Assembly: GCF_000003605.2 (NCBI RefSeq)
Contig: NW_003116447.1
Coordinates: forward strand, 2,527 to 26,648
DNA from: Saccoglossus kowalevskii
Lineage: Eukaryota; Hemichordata; Enteropneusta; Harrimaniidae
Direction of reading: 5' to 3'
Length of the DNA: 24,122 bases
Part shown: positions 11,301 through 18,400 of the stretch, one piece after another
Layout of the letters: each line of letters begins with the position of its first letter
Position numbering within the stretch: position 1 is the first letter of the stretch
Made by a program: the position numbers and the translations under genes
Notes under the pieces: model-generated
Told to the model about the DNA's origin: nothing
What the model saw: the letters and a program-made list of their open reading frames with translations, nothing else
Database searches by the model: none

Positions 11301-14300
11301 AAATCATATCGACATGACGAAAGCATTCTTCGATATAATAATATATTTGAAACTTTATAACGACTCACCGTGACGCCAACAAAATCTGTCTCGTTCATAG
11401 CCTCCATAATCATCTGAAATACATCTTCATTTGCATACGTGTAATTGACAATGGATGTGACGTTGCTGCCCAGTTGTCGTATTACAGCATCCAGTGCAAG
11501 TGCTATAGTCCAGACACCGTCATATGCATAACCGTGTAATACCGTGTAATTGTCACCGCTCATCTCGTTATATTCCTGTTCGTACGCTGAGGCCGTCTGG
11601 AATACAATTCAAATAACGCGGTTACTGGGTAATCGTTTATAGCAATTTAGTAAATAACATTATTATTGAATGTATGTGTTTTTAATTTGTATATGTACTC
11701 TTTTTTAACGTAAATTTAGGTTTTAGAACCACCCCTATTATATTTTCTATGCGTGTCTATTCAATATTCATAAATGAGTAATCCAATTCCTTAAGATAGA
11801 GTATCTTGCGTTAATGGTTAGACGGATGGCTCAACGTGTTAAGGTAATAGTCTTTGTCACATGATGGTGGATTAGTCGTAATGACTTACTAATCCTGATA
11901 TGGTTTCGTCCTTGCTTGTTGTCAAGGGTAATACGTCAGTTGCTATGTAGCCTTGAATTGCTTCATACAGCTCATCTGTGCTACAGTCACAATTTGCTTC
12001 CGTGCTGTTCCACCAATTGTCACTGTACCATCCAGGAAGTATCCACACATACTTGTGTCCCACAAGCTCATTCTTCCACGCCTTCACAAATGAGGAAGAA
12101 AACACGATATGTTGGGTTTATTTTCATGGGAGGTATATCAAAAGTGACACGCTGTTATCTGTTGACAACTAAATCAATTTCGTGGCGTTTGCATGACAAT
12201 GACTTAGTGCAGCACAAACATTAAAAAAACACATCTAATGCGAGTCAGTGGCGGCGGAACAGGGGGGTAGAGAGGGCGATTGCTCCCTTTAAAAAAATGT
12301 TGCAAAAAATAGCGTTTCAGAGGGTCTAGATTTCAAAATTGTTAAGGGGGGCATGCCCCCGGACCCCCTAGCAAAGTCCGGCCTTCGGCGCGAGGGATGG
12401 TGAGCGGATCGCGCCCCTCCATGCCGCCGCCTCCGCGAGTTTGCATTATACAGAATAGCATTGCACATGTCATGTCGTATTTAAATAGTAATTCAAATTT
12501 GTTTAGCAAATATCGATAACTTAATTACAAATATGTCCGCCAAAATTTCCTTGAGAATGAGACAGTCACGTGACTTGTCCCTCTTCCCAAATAGTGTTCC
12601 ATTTTCTCTAGTCAGTGCGTCCAATTTTCGCCTTATTTTAGTAACCAAGGTTTTTGTAACAGTGAACGCGAAGGCGAGAACGAAACACTATATTTGGTGG
12701 GAGAGGGGGTAAAAACGAGTCACGTGGCTCGCGCTCTAAATGAGATCTCGACCGCCATTTGTGAATACGATTTATTTGTCGTTATAAGAAGTGATAATAT
12801 TTGGCGTTACATTATGCATATTTTAAGCATGACTTGTCAATAATCGTTAAACATTACATCTCTGAATAGAAGAATGTAATTAACGTTTTGGCGCACTCAT
12901 TGTTGATCTCTAGTCAGGCGTGATTTTTAATACAATCAACTTGTTCCCAGTTTGCGTCAGGGTAAACATTGTAAATATGCTAGATAGAGCGTTAAACATA
13001 TAACAGTATTGCGTGTGTTCATCTTTGTTCCAAGCCGCGAAGCTCCTGGTACACATATTCGAGTGAATCATCGCATGTGGGGGTCTTATGTACTAGTAAA
13101 TACCTGTATAGACACTTCGCATGTACTATTATCAAAACATAAAACCACGAGATGTTATACATGTTATTTCAATAGGATCTTTTAGCGAGGGAGCGAACTG
13201 CGATATAAAATTGTGGGGGGGGGGGGTAATTTGGTACAACTAACTAACCACGGTAATATAAAATAACAACGATAACGGCAAATAGGATATGATTCAATAC
13301 TAAGTTTTTCCTATGTCGTAAATCGTACATTATTGGCTTTGCATCGAATAGTAAATAAGGTCACTTAACAATAAAAAAACGACAATAAAAATCGAGAGAC
13401 CGAAGCGTGGGTGAGCCTTATCGATTCATAGCCAATTGAGACTAATCTCAGATTAATATCAATTGAAATTAAGGACTCAGGGGACCTGCAAGTCTAAAAA
13501 TAAATAAATAAATAAATTGCACGAGCAACATGAAATGAGCTGGTTATAACGTACCAAGTTTAATGTAAAATCTCTCTCATCATTCCGCATCAGTAGCGGT
13601 AATTTATTGATAAGATCTCGTTACAAATGTTTTTATTATAAGCAAATAAATCAAACACAACAAGATGCCAGCTCGATTCAGGTATCTCACAAGGAATTTA
13701 GAATAATTACACACGTATTATAATTTATTTCTCGACACTCACACTACAGAAAACTTTCCTTGCCATATTCTCATCGAAATATCCCAGTATTATCCGAGCA
13801 CCGGACTCCTGAAAGACAAATAATCAATGTAAATCAATGAACTTGATGATCATGTGACATGTACGGATTAGTAAGGTAGGAATGATACCAAAGGTATCTG
13901 TGGTCTTATTTTGCATAATTTAAAGATACCGCACAATAACGTTTTCTCGTTATTTATGAATGAAAAAATCAGAAAAAATTGTTTATCTATAGAATAATTC
14001 TACCCTTTGAAATTTTGTAATGAAATCGATGTAACTTCCCAATTTAAATTAAATTTGTTTGTATACATCTACCGTATCAGCAGCCTCGTTAAAATCCAAG
14101 TAGATGTTATATTGCTACTACGGTAGGAATTCGCGAAAAAAATCGAGGATCAAGTTATTGTGGCAACTGCAATAATGCCGCACAGAGTGTCACAATAGAA
14201 TGTTTGTGTACAATACGGTGAATTTATATGACGTAGGTAATTTTCACTCATTTAACAGTAGATACGGATCAAGGGTAAATGTAAATAGACGTGAAAATAT

Positions 14301-16020
14301 TACCATAACCGTATTAAGCGAGTAATCCACGTCAGTGTGGTATATAATCGAATCTGTGGCATTGAGCATATTTGTTATGTACTTTTTTTTATATTTAGAT
14401 GCATAATTCCAGTTAAAAGATAAACAAATTCAAAGCGACTAAATGAATTATAACATTGTTTTTTCGTAACATACTAACTTCATGAATAACCAAAAACAAA
14501 AATGACTATTATGCCAAAGTAAACTAATTTTAATTTGCATTGTATGATGTGCCTCTCTATTTAGAACATAACGATGTACTCATCGATATGGAAACCGGCA
14601 TTATGTATTCTTTAATGAATACCAGCCGGTGTGTTTGGACTATCATAAGATGCGATCACGTGGTGACAACTTCGTACATCAAGTAGCTGGGAAAACTATG
14701 AGTCGTTTAACATGTACAAACATGCGTGCCGAGTGTCTTGTGGAATAACATATACATCAAGTAATGGAATGGCACTGTTAATGGTTTTACGTGTATATTA
14801 GGCATCTTTAACGCTACTAATAGCACACGATTGAATGATTAGAGTACGCTACCTTCACGCTCCTCACGGCGATGTCGGGGTCATTGGTTAAGCTGGCAAC
14901 CTTGATTAGGATTTTACCGGAATTCTCCAAAATACTCGACATTTTATTGTGTGCCTATGAGATCAATAAAATGTAATAACAAAATGAATAATTTAGTAAG
15001 TTTAATATTACGTCGCAATTGTTAGAACCACGGGAGTTAAGTTTATGGTCGATAGTGGCGCCGATCTCTCACCAGCAAAGTCAGTGCTAGACGGGTTTTG
15101 TATCACCTCTTTAGAGCAAGGAGTCTAAAATATGGAAGTTGATCCGTGTGTTCTGCATGTGGTTCAATTAGTTGATACGCACAATTGGCAGGTGGTACAT
15201 AATGTAAACACTAATTAAACTAGGTGCTTAGTTTTCCTATTTCAACAGTCAAGTAGTATTACATCTAATTTTCTATGGGCCAAAAAAGGAAACGAACCAT
15301 CTATGTTGGACAGTTCCGTTTTATTTACAAGCATAATATGATTTCTTTTCAATCTCTCTTATACAATAAGGTCCTTGTCAGATTTAGGAGATCGTAAAAA
15401 AAGGATACGCAGATTTGTCGTTTAGCCGCAAAATAGGACAGGGTAAACACAGGATAGCTTATGTAGATACTTACTATTGAAAATCGTGGCGTGTCTTGGT
15501 GAATCGTAGCAACGCGGGTCCAGTTGTAATATTCTAGTAACTTTAGTTTGGCAGGGTTGAAGTCAGCTTCAGAAGGAACAGTGCGGAAAAACGTAGGGTA
15601 CTTCTCACGTTCTGATAAAAATGGTTCCGTGTTTGCGTAAGACAACTAGAAAAGTACATGCGTATTTGTGAATATCGTGTCAGTGTGAATATGGTGTTAA
15701 TAACGGTGACAATTCAATTACTAACAATATGATTATCATATTATTATTACTATCAATTCGCCGCAAATAATCTATACAGTATTCACAAAGAAGTAAATTG
15801 TAAGTAACAATACAAAATTAAATAAATAAACAGAACCAGATTTAATACTACCCCGCAAGCTGTGTAACGATTGACCGAATACCTGTATTAGGTTCCACCA
15901 CATCACCGCTTCAGCTAAAGGGGCTGTTACATTGGAACATATCCCACCGAATACCATTAACTTAGGGGGACTTCTCGCCATTGCATCGAAGAATGCTTTA
16001 GTTCCTTCCGCCATATCACA
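2109..16020 (-). CDS. GABA-B-type metabotropic receptor (class C GPCR, subunit 2-like), 19 exons, 5' partial
   Basis: Joining 19 exons on the minus strand gives one open frame of 957 residues plus stop. Residues 1-346 are most of a Venus-flytrap ligand-binding domain, 347-628 carry seven membrane helices, and 629-957 are a cytoplasmic tail beginning with a coiled coil. Recognised motifs include [73 protein letters not shown] and LVFLPK. These are shared with animal GABA-B receptors, mostly subunit 2. Family knowledge: such receptors act at the plasma membrane as obligate heterodimers of a GABA-binding subunit 1 and a G-protein-coupling subunit 2, lowering cAMP and gating K+ and Ca2+ channels through Gi/o. 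Signal peptide and N-terminal ~100 residues are absent. The family call is near certain. The assignment to subunit 2, rather than to an invertebrate-specific paralogue, is an inference. Confidence 0.95.
2327..2729 (-). other. Receptor intron (403 bp)
   Basis: Last intron of the gene, phase 1. It contains a small perfect hairpin (AAGATTAG at about 2438 with CTAATCTT at about 2454) and a TTA trinucleotide run near 2490. Nothing coding is seen. Confidence 0.75.
2730..3073 (-). CDS. Receptor exon R (residues 772-885): long acidic cytoplasmic tail
   Basis: AG acceptor at 3074-3075 (phase 2), GTATAT donor ending at 2729 (phase 1). 114 whole codons stay open in AT-rich DNA. Content: RRSRD at the junction, [13 protein letters not shown], a run of acidic residues ([12 protein letters not shown]), then [10 protein letters not shown] and ILSDSEKNS. 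Many Ser next to acidic residues resemble casein-kinase-2-type sites. No domain is recognised; vertebrate GABA-B tails are also poorly conserved. Confidence 0.82.
3074..3789 (-). other. Receptor intron (716 bp)
   Basis: Phase 2 intron between exons Q and R. I see no coding potential or recognisable repeat. Confidence 0.75.
3790..3904 (-). CDS. Receptor exon Q (residues 733-771): cytoplasmic tail
   Basis: AG acceptor at 3905-3906 (phase 1), GTAAGT donor ending at 3789 (phase 2). Polar, Ser/Asn-rich sequence ([27 protein letters not shown]) without family homology I recognise. The call rests on strong splice signals, phase fit with both neighbours and position in the gene. Confidence 0.8.
4059..4206 (-). 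CDS. Receptor exon P (residues 684-732): second half of coiled coil
   Basis: AG acceptor at 4207-4208 (phase 0) and GTAATA donor ending at 4058 (phase 1). [14 protein letters not shown] continues the heptad pattern from exon O (Leu677, Leu681, Ile688, Leu691, Leu695). The donor is weak. Without splicing, the frame stops five codons later, giving a possible short-tail isoform. Splicing is preferred because the next exon joins in frame. Confidence 0.88.
4207..4843 (-). other. Receptor intron (637 bp)
   Basis: Phase 0 intron that splits the coiled coil. It is strongly AT-rich around 4440-4520 with a T-rich run near 4500. Nothing else seen. Confidence 0.75.
4844..5008 (-). CDS. Receptor exon O (residues 629-683): tail start and first half of coiled coil
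   Basis: AG acceptor at 5009-5010 and GTGAGC donor ending at 4843, both phase 0. It starts [10 protein letters not shown], directly after the helix-7 PK. A Ser/Arg-rich stretch (SSRGSFKM) contains a possible basophilic kinase site. [13 protein letters not shown] at the end starts a coiled coil; the family uses this region to pair the two subunits. Confidence 0.93.
5218..5442 (-). CDS. Receptor exon N (residues 554-628): end of helix 5, loop 3, helices 6 and 7
   Basis: AG acceptor at 5443-5444 and GTATGT donor ending at 5217, both phase 0. It encodes [36 protein letters not shown] and TLCLVFLPK. Leu571 in the third intracellular loop aligns with the subunit-2 Leu that is needed for G-protein coupling in mammals (recalled from the literature). 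Its retention argues that this subunit can couple to G proteins. Confidence 0.96.
5734..5844 (-). CDS. Receptor exon M (residues 517-553): extracellular loop 2 and membrane helix 5
   Basis: AG acceptor at 5845-5846 and GTTAGT donor ending at 5733, both phase 0. It encodes [20 protein letters not shown] and IYAYKGVLM. Cys533 is the loop Cys that bonds with helix 3. The start PDPEGRD is subunit-2-like. Confidence 0.95.
5845..6402 (-). other. Receptor intron (558 bp) with microsatellites
   Basis: Phase 0 intron. It holds an (AC)7 run at 6209-6222, a CATC tetranucleotide run at about 6277-6291, and near 6028 the string CGCCCTCTAGCGG, a motif often met in interspersed repeats. No coding signal seen. 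Confidence 0.65.
6403..6525 (-). CDS. Receptor exon L (residues 476-516): membrane helix 4
   Basis: AG acceptor at 6526-6527 and GTAACT donor ending at 6402, both phase 0. It encodes [24 protein letters not shown] and [12 protein letters not shown]. Order and spacing match the family helix 4 and the start of the second extracellular loop (W..DP.RR). Met-Lys-Arg replaces the usual Leu-Arg-Arg. Confidence 0.94.
6526..7184 (-). other. Receptor intron (659 bp)
   Basis: Phase 0 intron before helix 4. A 68-codon open frame on the minus strand at 6613-6819 has no family similarity I recognise and is not needed for a continuous receptor alignment. Confidence 0.7.
7185..7292 (-). CDS. Receptor exon K (residues 440-475): membrane helix 3
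   Basis: AG acceptor at 7293-7294 and GTAAGT donor ending at 7184, both phase 0. It encodes [27 protein letters not shown] and the basic second-loop start KMKKR. The KTWRVH block is a hallmark of GABA-B receptors. Confidence 0.96.
7499..7625 (-). CDS. Receptor exon J (residues 398-439): membrane helix 2
   Basis: AG acceptor at 7626-7627 in phase 2 and GTAAGT donor ending at 7498 in phase 0. It encodes [17 protein letters not shown] and FLGLDG, near-identical to subunit 2 of vertebrates. Cys438 at the exon end is the helix-3 Cys that pairs with the second extracellular loop. The neighbouring T/A runs are intronic. Confidence 0.96.
7626..7997 (-). other. Receptor intron (372 bp)
   Basis: Phase 2 intron between helices 1 and 2, rich in A and T homopolymers near 7645-7690 and 7829. 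These form a long polypyrimidine tract on the minus strand ahead of the exon J acceptor. Confidence 0.7.
7998..8148 (-). CDS. Receptor exon I (residues 347-397): stalk and membrane helix 1
   Basis: AG acceptor at 8149-8150 (phase 1), GTGAGT donor ending at 7997 (phase 2). The segment [13 protein letters not shown] is the conserved linker; GABA-B receptors lack the Cys-rich domain of other class C receptors, and none is present here. Helix 1 runs through [13 protein letters not shown] to LMFLFFN, followed by basic residues RFRKH at the first cytoplasmic loop. Confidence 0.95.
8149..8736 (-). other. Receptor intron (588 bp)
   Basis: Phase 1 intron. A locally GC-richer patch at about 8615-8735 includes the string CCTCTAGCACCGCCC and two CCAAT-type pentamers in opposite orientation (ATTGG near 8652, CCAAT near 8677). 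This may be a repeat remnant; no gene is seen. Confidence 0.55.
8737..8817 (-). CDS. Receptor exon H (residues 320-346): linker to membrane domain
   Basis: AG acceptor at 8818-8819 and GTAAGC donor ending at 8736, entering and leaving in phase 1. The split codon with exon G gives Asp320. It encodes [13 protein letters not shown] and NNDKIHWA, matching the family VGEYNAVADTL region before the membrane domain. The intron separating it from exon G is only 97 nt. Confidence 0.9.
8915..8975 (-). CDS. Receptor exon G (residues 300-319): end of second lobe
   Basis: A 61-nt exon, AG acceptor at 8976-8977 (phase 0) and GTAAGA donor ending at 8914 (phase 1). It encodes [14 protein letters not shown] and YEQFV, matching the family segment that follows NETNF.GVT. 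The upstream intron of 2.4 kb contains the assembly gap, but the protein alignment is continuous across it, so no exon appears to be lost there. Confidence 0.92.
8976..11368 (-). other. Largest receptor intron (2393 bp), contains assembly gap
   Basis: Phase 0 intron between exons F and G. Mostly AT-rich without coding signal. A GC-richer island near 9780-9830 holds a YY1-like AAAATGGCGAT on the minus strand directly before GTGAGT. The receptor alignment is continuous across this intron, so an extra exon is not required. Confidence 0.65.
10837..10886. other. Assembly gap, 50 N
   Basis: Exactly 50 N, a round number that suggests a placeholder rather than a measured gap. It lies in an intron. 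Any open frame drawn through it is meaningless. Confidence 0.98.
11369..11596 (-). CDS. Receptor exon F (residues 224-299): second lobe of ligand-binding domain
   Basis: AG acceptor at 11597-11598 and GTGAGT donor ending at 11368, both phase 0. It encodes [41 protein letters not shown] and [11 protein letters not shown], all standard for GABA-B receptors. Leu243 replaces the Glu that binds the GABA amino group in subunit 1; subunit 2 also lacks this Glu. Four NxT/S sequons suggest heavy glycosylation. Confidence 0.95.
11805..11880 (+). repeat. tRNA-like SINE remnant beside splice donor
   Basis: TGGCTCAACGTG at 11827 resembles a pol III A box, followed by GTTAAGG. GGATTAGTCGT at 11869 sits 42 bases downstream, the spacing expected for a B box (usual form GGTTCGAATCC), though it is degraded. 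This is the head of a tRNA-derived SINE on the plus strand, ending about 8 bases from the exon E splice donor on the other strand. No cloverleaf can be completed, so it is not a functional tRNA. Confidence 0.5.
11890..12081 (-). CDS. Receptor exon E (residues 160-223): second lobe of ligand-binding domain
   Basis: The acceptor AG is at 12082-12083 and the GTAAGT donor ends at 11889, both phase 0. The 64 residues include [25 protein letters not shown] and EGY-like [12 protein letters not shown]. Trp177 in GWY is the conserved ligand-pocket Trp. The extra Cys in CDC is unusual next to the single conserved Cys. A SINE remnant abuts the donor side of this exon. Confidence 0.95.
12246..12435. mobile_element. 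190-bp GC-rich hAT-like miniature element (MITE)
   Basis: Starts CAGTGGCGGCGG and ends CCGCCGCCTCCG, imperfect terminal inverted repeats (about 9 of 12 match). Both ends are flanked by the direct repeat CGAGT (12241-12245 and 12436-12440), extendable to an imperfect 8-mer as hAT elements make. Inside is the palindrome GGGGGCATGCCCCC (12347-12360), followed by CGGACCCCC. The GC content contrasts sharply with the AT-rich intron. No coding capacity, so it would be non-autonomous. Confidence 0.65.
12565..12730. repeat. Foldback element tipped with CACGTG palindromes
   Basis: GTCACGTGAC at 12565-12574 pairs with AGTCACGTGGCT at 12718-12729 as the outer part of an imperfect inverted repeat of about 60 bases per arm (left to about 12634, right from about 12671). 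Matched inner blocks include CCCTCTTCCC with its complement and the CGCCTT/AAGGCG pair. Pairing weakens but seems to continue outward to about 12531 and 12765. It is probably a degraded DNA transposon end pair. Confidence 0.5.
13743..13808 (-). CDS. Receptor exon D (residues 138-159): ligand-binding domain
   Basis: A 22-codon exon with acceptor AG at 13809-13810 and donor GTGAGT ending at 13742, both phase 0. It encodes [18 protein letters not shown], the conserved strand-and-helix that ends in the Cys of the second-lobe disulfide. Asp149 occupies the position of a GABA-contacting Tyr in subunit 1. Subunit 2 also has Asp. Confidence 0.93.
13809..14852 (-). other. Receptor intron (1044 bp)
   Basis: Phase 0 intron between exons C and D. 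AT-rich, with no coding or repeat structure that I can support. Confidence 0.7.
14853..14954 (-). CDS. Receptor exon C (residues 104-137): ligand-binding domain
   Basis: A 34-codon exon bounded by AG (14955-14956) and GT (14851-14852), both phase 0. It encodes [13 protein letters not shown], then [14 protein letters not shown]. This matches the family segment ending in the NDP/SDP motif that links the two lobes. It is too short to show as a long open frame and was found by following the family alignment. Confidence 0.9.
14955..15474 (-). other. Receptor intron (520 bp)
   Basis: Phase 0 intron between exons B and C. The receptor frame runs open into its 5' part as far as 15349, by chance. Nothing else seen. 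Confidence 0.7.
15475..15645 (-). CDS. Receptor exon B (residues 47-103): ligand-binding domain
   Basis: AG acceptor at 15646-15647 and GTAAGT donor ending at 15474, both phase 0. It contains [32 protein letters not shown] and [11 protein letters not shown], a block conserved in both GABA-B subunits. Val69 and Thr52 sit where subunit 1 has the GABA-contacting His and Ser. The open frame continues past the donor into the intron for about 40 codons, which can make the exon look longer than it is. Confidence 0.94.
15883..16020 (-). CDS. Receptor exon A (residues 1-46): first lobe of ligand-binding domain
   Basis: The acceptor is AG at 16021-16022 and the donor GT at 15881-15882, both phase 0. 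The 46 residues start Cys-Asp and run through GTKAFFDAM and [10 protein letters not shown] to WWNLIQ. Cys1 and Cys28 are spaced exactly as the first conserved disulfide pair of GABA-B2. The Ser after Cys28 falls on the GABA-contacting Ser of subunit 1, whereas vertebrate subunit 2 has Pro there. One N-glycosylation sequon (NVT) is present. The preceding exon should end with a complete codon but was not found. Confidence 0.93.
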
Positions 16021-18400
16021 CTGTTCGGGAATGACAAGGAATATAAGGTATTAGATCTCCACTACACAGTCCTGAATTCCCAACACCACGAATTTAATAC
16101 TGTGAAAATTGTAGAGGATATCTTGGCATCGATGTCACTGTAGGACTAAAGCTGCTTGGGGGATTTTAGGGTGGTATAATGACACAGATGTTTGAGGATA
16201 CTGCAACATAAGCTGATAGGCAAGGTTTTTCACTGTAACAGTTAGCGTGTTGACCCTACGCACACATTCTTGAAATATGTATCTGTATTATGTGGTTTCA
16301 ATAATAATTGGCGCCAAACGAGTAGATGTATTTAATGACAAAACATCTAAGAAGGAAGCACCGTGACATTGATGATATTAAAAACACATGGCGACATTTG
16401 CTTCACTGCGTAAAACGATAACATCTAATTTGCTATTAGGTCAAAGGTCAATACGCCTATCCCGGGAGACGCTCTTTAGTTAGCCATTTAGCCGAACAGC
16501 AAACATCGCCAATCAATTGACCAACTCTCATATCATTATCTGTGGAAACGGAAGTCAAATCACTGTCAATGATCCATCAGCATCGATGGATGTTGAAATT
16601 GAATGCAAATCGTTCTCATATCTCACGAAAAGATCACATTTACGCGTAAATCTACCGTAACTGTAAATATGTGCGTGTGAAAAGAAAGAATTGGATCACT
16701 GATAAAATAATACGTTTGCTAATTACCATCACGAATCTGCAGCTGCTACAGTGTAGATTGCACCTATGTTGATGTCCAGTGTTTTGTAGAGCGGCCAACT
16801 TTGAGTTTGTTTACGCATTAAGAAGTGAAATGTAAGATAATTGCGAATTGTGAACATGAGTGTCACATGAATCACAGTGTACGTTATGAGGCTTGTTATC
16901 CAACTTAAACCTCAGACTATTCCTTGTTCAAACTTTTTCGACTTTTACAGCGCTTAGAAATCAAACTGCATGTCAGTAATTTTGAATATGTTAATATATT
17001 GGACAGATAATAAATACATGTACAAATATACTGCGTCGAATTTGAAATCAGATGTGCTCTTCAATGACCCAAATCCATATCACGCATTAATTAACCCAAC
17101 GACCGTCTAAGTCTAAAACTATGAGAATGCAATTGTTTTCAATAGTGAGCAGTTGTGACTATACAAATATTTATAAACATTCCCTAAATCAAAACTAACT
17201 AACGACGTAAAAATAAACCCATGGACGTACCCAGAAATATACTTTGCTATGACTATGTATCGAATATTATATTATATTTTCAAAACTAGTGAATTTCATG
17301 ATGTCATAGCTGTAGATTATATGCAAATATATATCCCATTATCGAGCACCAAGACCCCACACTATGCACGTAATACAATACTATATTCCGAAACGAGTAA
17401 AAAAGAGGGTGTTCTAAAATAAGGAAAAATAAGGAAATTGGCACCTATTGTCAATAGCAACGGTTTTCAATATCGATATAGCGCTCGATTCAGTATGCGC
17501 TCCAGTCCGCACCGGCGATCGGGGGTGGGTGGGGGGGGGGGTGGGTGTTTGTTTGTGAGAGCAGTAAGCGTAGCGTATCACGTGACCGTTCCGTTCACTA
17601 TTATAATACTACTCCACAAAACATTAGTCACTAGTCTATTCGCAGTATAAATAATAACATTTAAAATTCGATGTATCGCAACTCGTTTCTTACTTATTTT
17701 ATTTTTCCGGATAACAACGTGTACGCTCGGGTGCAAATGAATTTCAAAAATAATGTTCAAACTCTGTTCGCTGTTGACTTTTCATTAAATGTTGTGCTTT
17801 AAAATAGCTGCAAATTAATGATATTGACAATGCTACAAAATAAGAACAATAATGCCCCCACCCCCATCCAACCCATAATTTACTCAAGCACACTTAATGC
17901 TCCATATATATGCTCGGCAATGTATGTCACAGAAAGTGTCCGTTTGTTCATTATCGCTTTGCGGTCTATTACTGTTTAAATACTATCAAATCACCTCAAA
18001 TGATGTAACCACATTACAGTATCTTTTATATGGCTATTTCTAATCTTCTAGTAAATTCCAATAAATCATAGTGTAATAGTACATTCTGGTTATATTATAT
18101 TGAAACCATTATAATGCATTATACTATTAAGTGATATGCCACAGACTATGCAATTGGCTTTATGGCTTTTGCCAAGAGTTCTATTCGTATTTTATGAGAC
18201 TATTTGAAACTAACCTTCCGCCTGTGCCCCGCACACTATCTCCCGTATAATAGATGGACTCCTCGTCCAACATGGCACTATGGGTGGTTCAGTATTATTA
18301 TATTAGATTCTCAGAGCGTATAGGGTAATTGGAAGAATAAAAACAGGGAAATGTGTAATTTGTTCTTTATGAACAATAAAAAGTTGGACTAATTGCTATT
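16021..18400. other. Upstream region, probably first-intron DNA, no exon recognised
   Basis: The exon A acceptor requires more gene upstream, so this is probably intron. I searched the minus strand for a lobe-1 N-terminal block and found none. A G-rich tract at 17521-17546 (runs of G separated by T) could form a quadruplex. Short open frames here carry no recognisable motifs. Confidence 0.5.

Larger units (their letters stand above)
12082..13742 (-). other. Receptor intron (1661 bp) carrying mobile-element remnants
   Basis: Phase 0 intron between exons D and E. It contains the hAT-like miniature element (12246-12435), the CACGTG foldback (12565-12730), a run of 12 G (13215-13226) and an AAAT microsatellite (about 13497-13517). 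The rest is plain AT-rich DNA. Confidence 0.7.

Noticed and set aside
11916-12224. Plus-strand open frame of 102 codons
   Set aside because: Antisense to receptor exon E.
16740-16815. Minus-strand frame with LDINIGAIYTVAAA, considered as the start of lobe 1
   Set aside because: It lacks the Gly-Gly-Phe-Pro type motif and hits a stop before any usable donor.
18218-18290. Minus-strand stretch with a short frame reading LDEESIYYTGD, considered as an exon
   Set aside because: Only about 25 codons, no acceptor that fits the receptor phase, no family match.
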